64,000 nucleotides of DNA, taken from Panopea generosa. Lineage: Eukaryota > Mollusca > Bivalvia > Adapedonta > Hiatellidae. The stretch lies in assembly GCA_029582155.1 (NCBI GenBank), contig CM055898.1, positions 30,830,020-30,894,019 on the forward strand. Reading direction: 5' to 3'. Below, piece by piece: positions 25,901 to 32,331 of this stretch. Numbering within the stretch: the stretch's first letter is position 1; each line of letters opens with the position of its first letter. The notes under the pieces were generated by a model that made no database searches, had not been told where the DNA came from, and saw nothing but the letters and a program-made list of their open reading frames with translations. The position numbers and the translations under genes are program-made.

Positions 25901-26613
25901 GCATTGTCAAAGGAGTCGTGCATTGTGGAGATTGTTCTCTAGTAGACTAATGGTAGGAAATCAGATCCAGAATAGTAGGATCATGGGTTTATTCATCCTC
26001 CGTGACCATTTGTTATGTCCGGGAGCAAGATGCTTTTTCTGCACACTAGTTGTTGTGTGTTGTTTAGCGTTGCTTTCAACAATTTTTCAGTCATATCGCG
26101 ACGGTGTCTACTTAAAACAGTATTCTAAGCGCTGTCACACTGGAGTATCATGCCGCAGACACATGGTATGATACCCCACCAAGTCACATTATACTGACAC
26201 CGGGTCGAACAGACCTAGAACTTTCCTCTTAATGCTGAGCGTAAAGCGATGAGGCTTCTTATACCATTTTTAAAGTGTTTGATATGACTCGGTCGGCTGC
26301 ACACTAGTATACTTGGTACTGGTTCTACCGAGGTAAACGTCGAGCAGGAGTTATTCAAATTGTAAAAACTTGTTTCACAATTGATGTAAAAAGTTTGAAA
26401 CAAGATTTGATGTATGTATATATAATGTGTTATGAATATTTATATACTTCAGGTATCTACACCATTGGAGTTGCTCCGCCGACGTACGAGGTGAACGGCA
26501 TCCCTCCGTTATATTACGAAGAGGCCAAGGGTGAGAAGATCACCTCCAGAAGCCCAGCCGTCCTCCAGGGCTCAGAAGATGAAAGCCAAGATGGTGACAA
26601 CACACAAATGTAG
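4535..26613 (+). CDS. EMI-like, Met/Pro-rich type I membrane protein with PPxY tail (gene, 5' partial)
   Basis: Joined exons 4535-4999, 12142-12254, 13617-14444, 19491-19632, 22862-23001, 23411-23596, 24244-24525 and 26453-26613. All junctions are GT-AG, reading phase is kept across every one, and the sum gives 771 residues plus stop after one split codon. Order, counting from the first whole codon: 9-residue MPQNR repeat (about 13-105); EMI-like domain (122-190) with spacing C-x17-C-x20-C-x16-CCPGY-x7-C; Met/Pro/Arg-rich segment (194-468); helical six-cysteine module (about 470-563); acidic Thr/Pro stalk (564-671); transmembrane helix (about 672-693), then CCCC and RRKLRKK; tail with PPTY (727-730) and PPLY (736-739). 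EMI domains are extracellular interaction modules and PPxY motifs bind WW domains such as those of NEDD4-type ligases, so a surface protein with regulated turnover is plausible. I do not recognise an orthologue. The start and signal peptide are missing, and phase-neutral exons could have been missed. Confidence 0.82.
4565..4850 (+). repeat. 27-bp coding tandem repeat
   Basis: About ten copies of a 27-bp unit around CAGATGCCTCAAAACCGACA inside the exon. One unit is nine codons, so copy-number change keeps frame. Neighbouring units alternate between two variants (AATATATG and AAGATATG), suggesting duplication of unit pairs. Confidence 0.93.
5085..5465. repeat. Degenerate ~155-bp tandem repeat
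   Basis: About two and a half copies of a unit containing GATTCTGTCCATTACTAAATC, a CTATTTCTCTA segment, TAGGATGCAT and CATTGTTTTCGT. It lies in the first visible intron of the membrane protein gene. Copies are diverged, so this looks old. Confidence 0.7.
5466..6930. other. Intron, no feature recognised
   Basis: AT-rich intronic sequence with scattered short open frames. No exon-like segment, transposon end or RNA gene was identified. Confidence 0.5.
6955..7150 (+). repeat. SINE family D, degenerate copy
   Basis: Resembles the family D body at 8241 and 44521: GGGTTCGAGGTCAGCTCGATC, then a GAAAGTTTGCCAGTT-type segment, GTTCTACTCAG, TTCACCAGTCAAA and AACTGGAATGAGTTGAAG. Strongly diverged. Confidence 0.55.
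7450..8063. repeat. Tandem duplication of a ~290-bp block
   Basis: The segments at about 7453-7744 and 7775-8062 are near-identical over their length. Shared landmarks are ATAATGA-CAATGATCAAATATAG, CCATATTTGCTTTACCCC, a CATGCTGGTGGTAGTGAGC stretch, GGGCGATCTTT and CCCTCTATAGTGTGGTGAG. Open frames over the block are not conserved between the copies. Confidence 0.92.
8241..8402 (+). repeat. tRNA-Leu/Ser-like SINE, family D
   Basis: The head GGCCGAGTGTTTAAGGTCTG resembles the A-box region of Leu/Ser tRNAs, and GTGGGTTTAAGCCC is B-box-like. The body ends with ACCAATAAATAAAACTGGAT and GCGTTGAAAAAAGCGC, matching the 3' end of the copy at 44521. Confidence 0.75.
8403..9149. other. Intron, no feature recognised
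   Basis: Unique intronic sequence with a G-rich patch near 8985-9005. No exon or transposon ends were identified. Confidence 0.5.
9150..10612. repeat. Minisatellite, ~41-43 bp unit
   Basis: About 1.45 kb of tandem units with the core CTTGTATCCTGTAATGCG, then a C-rich CCCCTTACA, then CCTGGTATACGTCA or CCCTGATATACGTCA. The left end is degenerate. Units become more uniform towards the right, where the GATATACGTCA type dominates. Several units carry a short insertion (CGGTCACG or GGCCACGC). Open frames reading YPVMRPLHPG are repeat by-products. Confidence 0.95.
10668..10835 (+). repeat. Possible degenerate tRNA-derived SINE
   Basis: Head with an A-box-like TTAGTCGGCAGAGCA near 10674, a decayed B-box-like region, and a tail with GACGTTAAAGAATC. 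No close copy was seen in this window, so the SINE reading rests on the tRNA-like head alone. Confidence 0.4.
11075..11745. repeat. Minisatellite, 39-bp unit
   Basis: Tandem units of TTGAGATTTAACAAATATAG followed by CCTATATGAAAACAGCTGG. The left part (11075-11400) is irregular, with a roughly 110-bp compound unit repeated (ACAAATACAGTATATATGA type). The right part is regular. At 39 bp (13 codons) the array reads open on both strands, but nothing supports translation. Confidence 0.94.
12142..12254 (+). CDS. Membrane protein exon: second half of EMI-like domain
   Basis: The acceptor is ACATGTGACAG and the donor GTAAGT is at 12255. Joined to the previous exon it reads SYM-S-RMGPMCMSYFRERV, then KFYRIPVCCPGYAMDRMGKC. 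The paired cysteines followed by PGY and a final cysteine seven residues later are the hallmark of EMI-type domains. The aromatic and basic residues before CCPG (FYRIPV) also fit the family pattern. Confidence 0.85.
12315..12500 (-). repeat. SINE family D, minus-strand copy
   Basis: Reverse complement reads a B-box-like TGGATTTGAGCCCAGTTCGG, CCAAAAACTTTAGTTGAGAA, a GGACAGCGGTT-type segment and GAGTCTGAGG. This matches the copy at 44521. Confidence 0.7.
12501..13616. other. Intron, no feature recognised
   Basis: AT-rich intron leading to a good acceptor (TTTGTTTGCAG) at 13616. No additional exon or element was seen. Confidence 0.55.
13617..14444 (+). CDS. Membrane protein exon: long Met/Pro/Arg-rich segment
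   Basis: At 828 bp this is the largest exon. The acceptor is at 13615-13616 and the donor GTAAGT is at 14445. It encodes about 275 residues rich in Met, Arg, Pro and Gln in the first two thirds (for example MRMRQASQMMPPRRP-type stretches), turning acidic in the last third (DTHDKDSHIHADEGF). It has no cysteine, so it is probably extended or disordered extracellular sequence. The open frame runs upstream to 13544, but the phase and a strong acceptor place the exon start at 13617. Confidence 0.88.
14445..15335. other. Intron, no feature recognised
   Basis: Unique intronic sequence. It contains short direct and inverted words but no element with recognisable ends. Confidence 0.5.
15340..15515 (+). 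repeat. tRNA-derived SINE, family C (copy 2)
   Basis: AGCGGGGTAATAGTGTAGCG begins the tRNA-like head and GCGGGTTCGATCCCC is the B box. The body has ACACTCAGTACCGAA, TACCCAGGAAGC, GAGAGCGGTTCAT, AAGCTCTGAG and the end ATAGTATAAAC, as in the copies at 3388 and 49290. Confidence 0.82.
15783..15895 (-). repeat. SINE family D, minus-strand fragment
   Basis: Reverse complement contains GAGTTCAAGCCCCGCTCGGT and CCAAACACTTTATGTGAGAA, the head-to-body junction of family D. Confidence 0.7.
15896..17600. other. Intron, no feature recognised
   Basis: AT-rich intronic sequence without exon-like segments or clear repeats. Confidence 0.5.
17605..17775. repeat. AAT/GAT trinucleotide microsatellite
   Basis: Compound run of AAT, GAT and GGT trinucleotides with interruptions. 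Confidence 0.95.
17776..18950. other. Intron, no feature recognised
   Basis: Unique AT-rich sequence with short open frames on both strands. No recognisable gene or repeat. Confidence 0.5.
18951..19454 (+). mobile_element. MITE family 2, tandemly amplified (three units)
   Basis: The first unit (18951-19141) has terminal inverted repeats of about 40 bases: left CTCCTGTTTCACCAA to TTAAAAACTTA, right TAAGTTTTTAAATATTTAAG to TTGGTGAAACAGAAG. Two more units of about 137 and 176 bp follow, each lacking the left end and ending in the same right repeat. Related copies lie near 43615-43975 and 58347-58542. No coding capacity. Confidence 0.8.
19491..19632 (+). CDS. Membrane protein exon: six-cysteine module, first half
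   Basis: The acceptor is TTCTTTTTAG and the donor GTAAGT is at 19633. It encodes AAVEESCIAMMETGVKAC, then LKKYKVDVANGP, ending DDMSRVLCE with the last codon split. Cys spacing is C-x10-C-x28-C. The sequence is predicted helical from its composition. The next exon is almost the same length (140 bp) with a similar pattern, suggesting an internal duplication. Confidence 0.82.
19745..20762 (-). pseudogene. Mariner transposase pseudogene
   Basis: Recognisable segments in order on the minus strand: N-terminal helix-turn-helix region with RWVKQFNGSA; after a frame change SLQEDNRPGRPVV; a second helix-turn-helix (TVSQIAYSLGISEGTVHHIL); KARWIAHNL-like CARWIAHNLTFD; then after an in-frame stop the catalytic segment LLTGDETWVYYF with the first Asp and, 94 residues on, LIHDNRTAKG with the second Asp. 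The segment that should hold the third Asp is replaced by a 22-base C/G run (19973-19994). The C-terminal part resumes as LAGKRYSTRSA and SWKARLQKCVSV, then YFEG. Frameshift, stop and loss of the third Asp make it inactive. Confidence 0.9.
19973..19994. repeat. Homopolymer G22
   Basis: Uninterrupted run of 22 G on the plus strand within the mariner element. A second run of 12 C lies at 19769-19780. The true length may be unreliable in an assembly. Confidence 0.95.
21000..21216. other. Intron, no feature recognised
   Basis: Unique sequence flanking the mariner element. Confidence 0.5.
21217..21290. repeat. 23-bp tandem repeat, three copies
   Basis: Three near-perfect copies of AAGTAAGCAAGTGTGTGAGA followed by GAA or a variant. 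Confidence 0.93.
21340..22861. other. Intron; weak degenerate repeats at 21370-21650
   Basis: The stretch 21370-21650 repeats motifs such as TGTTCTCAAAGA and AATGACTC at about 60-bp spacing, too diverged for a firm unit. The rest is unique intron ending in an acceptor (TTCATTTTAG). Confidence 0.5.
22862..23001 (+). CDS. Membrane protein exon: six-cysteine module, second half
   Basis: The acceptor is at 22860-22861 and the donor GTATGT is at 23002. It encodes TEEAIFQCISDSLNDCKDQV, then NAEVARDMLND, ending VKDMCELRAAS. Cys spacing is C-x7-C-x23-C, mirroring the previous exon. Phase 2 in and phase 1 out agree with its neighbours. Confidence 0.83.
23411..23596 (+). CDS. Membrane protein exon: acidic Thr/Pro/Glu stalk
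   Basis: The acceptor is TTTATTAG and the donor GTAAGT is at 23597. It encodes about 61 residues rich in Thr, Glu, Pro and Ser (TTEPELLTESTTEPTPEEQ), with no cysteines and many possible O-glycosylation sites. This is typical of an extracellular stalk ahead of a transmembrane segment. One overlapping open frame is a shadow. Confidence 0.82.
24244..24525 (+). CDS. Membrane protein exon: juxtamembrane, transmembrane helix, basic stop-transfer
   Basis: The acceptor is at 24242-24243 and the donor GTGAGA is at 24526. Reads TDVKPPPPPVQEEV, an amphipathic EMMKQAIKNEVHVQEL stretch, then the hydrophobic helix LPILIGSGVGFVILVLVIAL with LLI, followed by CCCC and RRKLRKKMRM. A single helix with basic residues on its C-terminal side indicates type I topology. 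The four cysteines at the membrane border are likely palmitoylation sites (inference). Confidence 0.9.
24530..25110. other. Intron, no feature recognised
   Basis: AT-rich intronic sequence before the 61-bp repeat array. Confidence 0.5.
25117..25425. repeat. 61-bp tandem repeat, five copies
   Basis: Unit includes TATCAGAAATCATCTTCAAA, TTGAGACATTGCGTCGTGTC and AGCTTAGGTTATTGAGGTA. The last three copies are the most alike. A related diverged copy sits just upstream near 24960-25020. Confidence 0.93.
25426..26128. other. Intron, no feature recognised
   Basis: Unique intronic sequence with diverged remnants of the 61-bp unit near 25540-25590 (TGTCAGCTTAG). No exon identified. Confidence 0.45.
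26130..26300 (-). repeat. SINE-like repeat family B, minus-strand copy
   Basis: Reverse complement contains CGCTCAGCATTAAGAGGA, AGTTCTAGGTCTG, GTCAGTATAATGTGACT and GGTGGGGTATCAT, which match the copy at 32762-32965. Confidence 0.72.
26300..26400 (+). repeat. SINE-like repeat family E, 3' end fragment
   Basis: Contains GTACTGGTTCTACC, TTGTAAAAACTTGTTTCACA and ATTGATGTAAAA, the 3' end shared with repeats at 28140-28240 and 33855-34050. Confidence 0.6.
26453..26613 (+). CDS. Membrane protein last coding exon: PPxY tail
   Basis: The acceptor is TATACTTCAG and the stop TAG is at 26611-26613. It encodes a 52-residue tail: YTIGVAPPTYEVNGIPPLYY, EEAKGEKITSRSP, then an acidic end with GSEDESQDGDNTQM. 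It holds two PPxY motifs (PPTY, PPLY) six residues apart and several Ser in acidic context that could be casein kinase 2 sites. Confidence 0.88.
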
Positions 26614-26954
26614 AATATAACCACAAGTTTATCATCACAAATGGTTATAGGAATAGTCCATGTGAATGAGTTAAACAGCAAATATGTGACAGCAATTTAT
26701 ATTTCTGATATTTAAAATATAATTCGTATTTTGTGTCAGAAGACAACGTACTTAGCATGTACTAAGTTATGCATTTCCAATTTGACAATTACTGATTTTC
26801 ATTTAGTCAACAACCCACGTTTAGTCAACAACCCAAGTTTTTTTGTCAATAATTATTTTAAATTGTGCTAAAACTATCTTAAATAATATTGGTATTTTTG
26901 TCTTACAATATAAATATTTACATGTGTAAATTTTATTGTTTTAAATTGACTATG

Positions 26955-26960
26955 AATAAA
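26955..26960 (+). terminator. Candidate polyadenylation signal for the membrane protein gene
   Basis: AATAAA 342 bases after the stop codon, the first canonical signal found on this strand. A second AATAAA occurs near 27475. Confidence 0.45.
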
Positions 26961-26999
26961 AATATACACACTGGGTGGTGCAGAGAATTTAGCTGAACA

Positions 27000-27820
27000 T
27001 TTGACACTTAAAGCATAAATATAGCTCCAAAAAGCTTTAGCCAAGGTGCAATCCTTTGTCAACTGTTGTTTTATCTGTTTATTTGTATTTACGTTTTTTT
27101 ATATAGCTGTTGATGGACATACTTTACACACACAAAATATTTAATGTTTATATGAAAACAGATCTCACAAGAATAGTGATCATTTAAAATAAACCAAGAT
27201 CTCTTTTAAACGATAAACTGAAATCTCACAGTTAATTGCAAGTATCTGCATCAAATTGTTATTTTAAGTCATTGGTTAAAATGAAAAGAAAAATGGCAAC
27301 TTGTGAACCTGTCACATTTAACAATATTTAATGAAAAACTTTTTTTGATAATTTGCATAATTATGAAAATTTAATGTATGTATATGTTTTACATAATTCT
27401 TACAGAATGTCTATTATAAAATTAAAATTTACTGCGTTGCAATATAATATTCATTCTCTACTGTCAGAAAAAGTAATAAAAACCTTACATTTTGATATAT
27501 TGCTATATGCGTTGTTCATTACATTACCAGCTGTTAAATACACTTCTGAGTACTTAATAACAATTTAAATGATTTTCAAACAGAAATTAATTTGAAAACA
27601 CAAATCAGCCAGGAGATTAACCAGAGTCTTAATTGCATAATTGTTTAATTGTTCGTTCATCTCTGCCATAGCTAAAAAACCTTAGTCATTTTTTTTAAAT
27701 AACAATCTATCAATTTGTGGAAGAAAACAACCAGTATATTTATTTCCTGCTCAAAGAGTACACATAAAATCTTTCTGTATGAATACATTCTTTAAAATAG
27801 AATTTAATACTATTGCATTA
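27000..27820. other. Intergenic, no feature recognised
   Basis: AT-rich sequence between the convergent genes. May include 3' untranslated sequence of the plus-strand gene. Confidence 0.5.
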
Positions 27821-27824
27821 AGTG

Positions 27825-28240
27825 GAGTGTGTGGTCTGAGTGGAGGTTGTGGGTTCGGTACTCCACTTAGGCTGTGAGAGGTGTCCCCAGGCAAAACACT
27901 TTATCTGCATATGCTCAGTGTAGTGGTTCTACCTAGTCTATTCAAGAACATGATACCTCCTGAATCAGGTGTATTAACCACCAATGAAAAAGTAAGGAAT
28001 TCTATACCTGTCCCACAATTCATAGCAATTAAATGCATACTAAAATGTGATGTCATTCAAAGATACAGTTGAGGCAACTGACCAATCAATGTACTCAAAT
28101 ATGGCTTTCCCAATATTGCTATTTAACAGACCCAATCATGAGAACTGGGTCCGTACTACAGACCAGGTTCTACCCAGGAAGAATTTGAACATGATTTTCC
28201 TAAGTTGTAAGAACTTGTTTCACAACTGATGTATAATAAA
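27825..28240 (+). repeat. SINE-like repeat family E copy (head and 3' end)
   Basis: The head has GTGTGGTCTGAGTGGAGG and a B-box-like GTGGGTTCGGTACTCC. The 3' part (28140-28240) has GTTCTACCCAGGAAG, TTGTAAGAACTTGTTTCACA and ACTGATGTATAATAAATAAG. The middle is diverged, so this may be two insertions. Confidence 0.55.
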
Positions 28241-28721
28241 TAAGTTTAAACTTTATAATATTGCAAGAAAATACACAACTAAGTGAGAATGTATGTCAAT
28301 TTTGAATGTAAATGAAGTGACTGAATATTGTTCAGAGTGTACTGATTGCACAAGTTGCAAAAGCATCATTACTGTATGCTGAATACACATACCAATTTCT
28401 CAGTAAAATATCAATATATTTTATCTACCAAAGCCACAGAAAGGTATATATTGAATAGAAATCATGACATATAACATACTAAAATAAAAGTTATGTGGGG
28501 CATTAGTTTGTAAATAATTCCTATATTGGTAGCTTTAACGTACATTCTGTTGGCTTGGGTGTTAAACTTGGTATGAAAACCAATCCCTCATGTCCAAAAC
28601 AAAAAAATCCCATATTAAAAGAATCTCCAGTATTGTAACTATTCTCCCAAAGTCATACAATAGTGCAGACAATACGATCAAGAGTGTCACATTGGCCCTA
28701 CATTGCTCACCTACAACACCG

Positions 28722-29017
28722 GATTGATTGATTGATTGAATATTTAGCGTCATTTCCGTACCATCCAGGGCTAACAAGTGATTAGTTAACCTAACCGCTG
28801 TTTCCTGGGATCCTTGAAGGTTAACCAGTACTCGAGCACACCCAATCTCCACAAGTAACTGATAACTTTCCCACTTGTATCAGCAGTGAGAGACGGATGA
28901 TAATGAGATGCAATTTCATATATCAACCATCACAGGACTGTGACCAGGTGAAGATTCAAACTCACGACCCCTTAATTGATAGTCAGATGTGCTTACGACT
29001 GAGCTAATCGGACCTGG
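28722..29017 (-). repeat. tRNA-derived SINE, family A, minus-strand full copy
   Basis: Reverse complement has a head with AGCTCAGTCG-type A box and a GAGTTTGAATC-type B box, a body with GTGGGAAAGTTATCAGTTACT and GTGCTCGAGTACTGGTTAAC, then TTAGCCCT, GACGCTAAATATTCAATC and a tail of AATC repeats. It matches the copies at 51153, 55160 and 59138. Confidence 0.88.
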
Positions 29018-29267
29018 CTGTGGCAGACGAGACAATGCAAAAGAAGGCAAATTTTGATAATGTGAGGGCCATTAAAATTCATTTATAAGTTGGACGCAAA
29101 ATAATAAAGGCCACACAATTTAGCTTTTAAAAGTACAAAAATTTATTCTATAAAAATCTAGAACACATTTCAGTATTTATCAGTATATAAATATCAAAAC
29201 TGAGATGAAGTTTTATGTCGTCCAACATATATCACAGTTAATGGAGAGATTTTGTTTGTTGTTTTAA

Positions 29268-29435
29268 CCCTTTACTTCATATAGGCGCCTTTGGACACCT
29301 CTAATATTGAAAGCATTAATTCACCACGTATCAGCAATGGGTGAATAATGTTTATATTAACTGACAGAGTGGAAAACAGTTTTCAAAGGCTTTCTGTGAT
29401 TGGTGCGGGAAGTTGCGTATCTATGGAGTAAAGGG
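29268..29435 (+). mobile_element. MITE family 1 (TTAA-flanked), internally deleted copy
   Basis: Flanked by TTAA on both sides (29264-29267 and 29436-29439). Starts CCCTTTACTTCATATAGGCG and ends TCTATGGAGTAAAGGG, imperfect terminal inverted repeats. The central foldback seen in the copy at 30583 is missing here. Confidence 0.88.
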
Positions 29436-29439
29436 TTAA

Positions 29440-30280
29440 AGCCAACAGACTACAACTACTGTTTGGGAAGCATGTTTTAGCCAAATATTTTTTTTTCATT
29501 TTGACAACTTATGAGTAAATACATAAATTATGTATCAGTTGAACGATTGTTTTGGTTAAAAATAAATCAAGTTTCAAAATTAGTAAAAGAACTTGTGGAA
29601 ATATCACAAAAAACATGATTTTGGTGGGTATATTTCAATGAAAACTTTGACGATGAAATTTTTCAGTGTTTCATTTAGTATGTGCCTAATGCTATATTAT
29701 TTTCATCACTGAAGATTTTACCACAATATACTCAGTCTATCAGTTATTGCAATATAATATAAAAAATATAATACTTGCTGTTTTGGCATTCTAAATTTAT
29801 ATCAATTCTTCACATTTAAACTCAGTGTTTGCTTTAAATTTGTTCTACTTGACATATTTTCAAAATAAAAAACCATTTCATTTATCACTGAAAATGACTG
29901 ATTGCCTGATATGCAATTTGAATATAAGCTACTAAACTCTATTTATAATCCTTAAAAAACTTTGGCTAAAACATGCACAAACAATAGCATTGAAATCTTA
30001 TATAAAGTCTACAAGTCATCAACAATTACACCACTTTCATATTTACCCTTTTATGCATATGTGTAAGATCTATCAAATGTAGAAATAATACACCCAAAGT
30101 TCAAATCTTTTGTAGAAATGAGGTATGAACCATCAAGATACGGAGGTCTTGCGATTGATTTTTGTTATTGAGATTTGACATCCGGATTTACCATATATCA
30201 TCTTCATGTTCATTATTGTCAATCTAATTTTCATTCCCAGTCCAAACTCAATATGACTTGGTCTGTTGGCAGGTAGTAAA
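29440..30280. other. Intergenic, no feature recognised
   Basis: AT-rich unique sequence between two MITE copies. Confidence 0.5.
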
Positions 30281-30286
30281 ACCCCA

Positions 30287-30332
30287 TTCACTCATTCATT
30301 CATTCATTCATTCATTCATTCATTCATTCATT
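30287..30332. repeat. (ATTC)n microsatellite
   Basis: About eleven tetranucleotide units of CATT. Confidence 0.96.
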
Positions 30333-30582
30333 TGTACATTTATTGGCACCTTTTGGACTACTGCATGCAATCTTGGAGAGCTATGAATCAAGGTGGTGTA
30401 AATAAAAATAAACTTAAAAAAAAATACTTTGATTCCTTTACTACATGTATCTATATACCAATATAAATATATTGGTTTACATTGTGAGTAGTGAGTTACA
30501 AGCAGATGTAAGGGGCGATGCTTGCCAAATGATATGTGCCCATGCATCCCCTCACCCTTGGATACCACCTGTACTCCCTTAA

Positions 30583-30800
30583 CCCTTTACTTCATATAGA
30601 CGCCTTTGGACACCTCTAATATTGAAAGCATTAATTCACTACATATCAGCGATGGATGAATTATGTTTATATTAACTGACAGAGTGGAAAACAGTGCAGG
30701 AAGTGTTCAGATTGCTCGTTACAATCTGAACTCTTCCTGCACTGTTTTCAAAGGCTTTCTTTGATTGGTGCGGGAAAATGTGTATCTATGGAGTAAAGGG
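30583..30800 (+). mobile_element. MITE family 1 (TTAA-flanked), full copy
   Basis: 218 bp with TTAA at both flanks (30579-30582, 30801-30804), CCCTTTACTTCATATAGACG at the start and ATGGAGTAAAGGG at the end. The centre is a foldback: CAGTGCAGGAAGTGTTCAGA against TCTGAACTCTTCCTGCACTG. TTAA targets with CCC/GGG ends are known features of the piggyBac superfamily, so this is probably a piggyBac-like non-autonomous element. Confidence 0.92.
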
Positions 30801-30809
30801 TTAAAACTG

Positions 30810-31818
30810 ACAAGTATAGGTAGATAGATTAAAAAATCCAGAACAACTACCCCAAAGTGGCAAAATAATATGCTATATATCGATATTTCAGAATACCATC
30901 ATAACTACAAAACATGGCCTATAAGATAACATGTTATACTGTTAAATATATAAATATTTTTTTATTTCAGCTTAAATTTAATTCTGAAACTTCTCAACTA
31001 AACACTAAAAAAAGTATATACTTTTGTGTAGCACATCAATTTCTTCTGTGTTACAAAACAACTTCCTACATCAAGGCAAAAAACAAATATATAGCCTGAA
31101 GCAAATAAATAAATATATATATCTATAAATAATTAAAACTGGCAGTTATAGTTGATATTACAGAACATCATATTCGTAATAATTTATCATAATGAGCTAC
31201 AAAATGTTTCCATAGAATGTCCTTGGTGTATTCAATGTACTGTCAAACCTGTGTTAGTGGTAACCTTTATTAAGAAACCACATTTTCTATTTACCGTTTT
31301 TATAACTTAAGTTTATTCAATATGTTTAAAGCAGCTATCTGCCTCAAGGGTTCATTTTTACTTTTTCCCATTAGTGGCTGCTTAAGACATGTTTGACTGA
31401 TATATAATTGTTATGAATGAAAAATTATCTCAACGAAAGCACATTTATTTTTAAAAGTCATAAACTGTGTGACCTAATTACTCTCAAAATATGTAAATAT
31501 ATGTCGATAATAATGCATTTAAAATTCAAGTACTCTCAATATCTCATTGTGTTAATTAAAATTAAATTAACGAACATGTCTTTTGTCAAATTTGGTTAAG
31601 ACAATGCCATTTACAATGATTTATCATTGGACAATTTTCTTAAACATACCATATATCACCAAAAATAATACCCTCACCCATTTTTATGGGAAATAAAATG
31701 ACTTACCTTTTATCCAAATAAATAACATGTAGATTTCAGGTGTGGTTTAAACATTTTAATTGAAATTTTGATTCCAGGGGCCTATATAAACCCATAGCCC
31801 CTTTTGCAAAATGCATCA
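30810..31818. other. Intergenic, no feature recognised
   Basis: AT-rich. Partly likely 3' flank of the kinesin gene. No further elements were recognised. Confidence 0.5.
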
Positions 31819-31824
31819 TTTATT
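31819..31824 (-). terminator. Candidate polyadenylation signal for the kinesin gene
   Basis: AATAAA on the minus strand, about 300 bases after the kinesin stop codon. Confidence 0.45.
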
Positions 31825-32122
31825 CCAGATAATATGGTTAACTTAATGTAATCCTTTTTTTTTACAACAATTTCAATCATGTGAATATTTATATATTTAT
31901 ATCTGTAATGCAACTTCATCATTCAACAAATACAGAAATTTGCGGTTCATATCACATAAACGCCTACCCATAAACATTCATTGTTTGCTTTTGGCAATAT
32001 TTTTCGATAAAAAACGTCTTTCCGAGATATTTATATCATATAATTGACTGTAAGTAAACTACTCTGTCGGTATAAGCACCTATATATGACATTCTTGTTG
32101 GTCTGGTACAGCACAGCTTTTA

Positions 32123-32331
32123 TCAGGATCTAAAAGACACTCTTGCTGGTCCAGTGCTACCTGGTCTATCTGGCATGTTGACTTTCTCTGCGGATGATGG
32201 CAGTCTGCGTTTTGTTGGACCTCTCTGTACCTGGCGTGCTCGCTGACCAAACCCAAGACACTGAGATGTTTCTGTGATGTATCGTTGAGCCGGAGCAACA
32301 CATAGCAAAACAAGCAGCTTGGCATCACCAC
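32123..32331 (-). CDS. KIF25: Kinesin exon 12: end of motor and C-terminal tail
   Basis: The acceptor is CTCATCAG and the stop is at 32123-32125. Encodes [38 protein letters not shown], then a basic/Pro tail of about 28 residues starting [11 protein letters not shown]. The RARQVQRGP end is the most diagnostic KIF25-like stretch. Confidence 0.93.
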
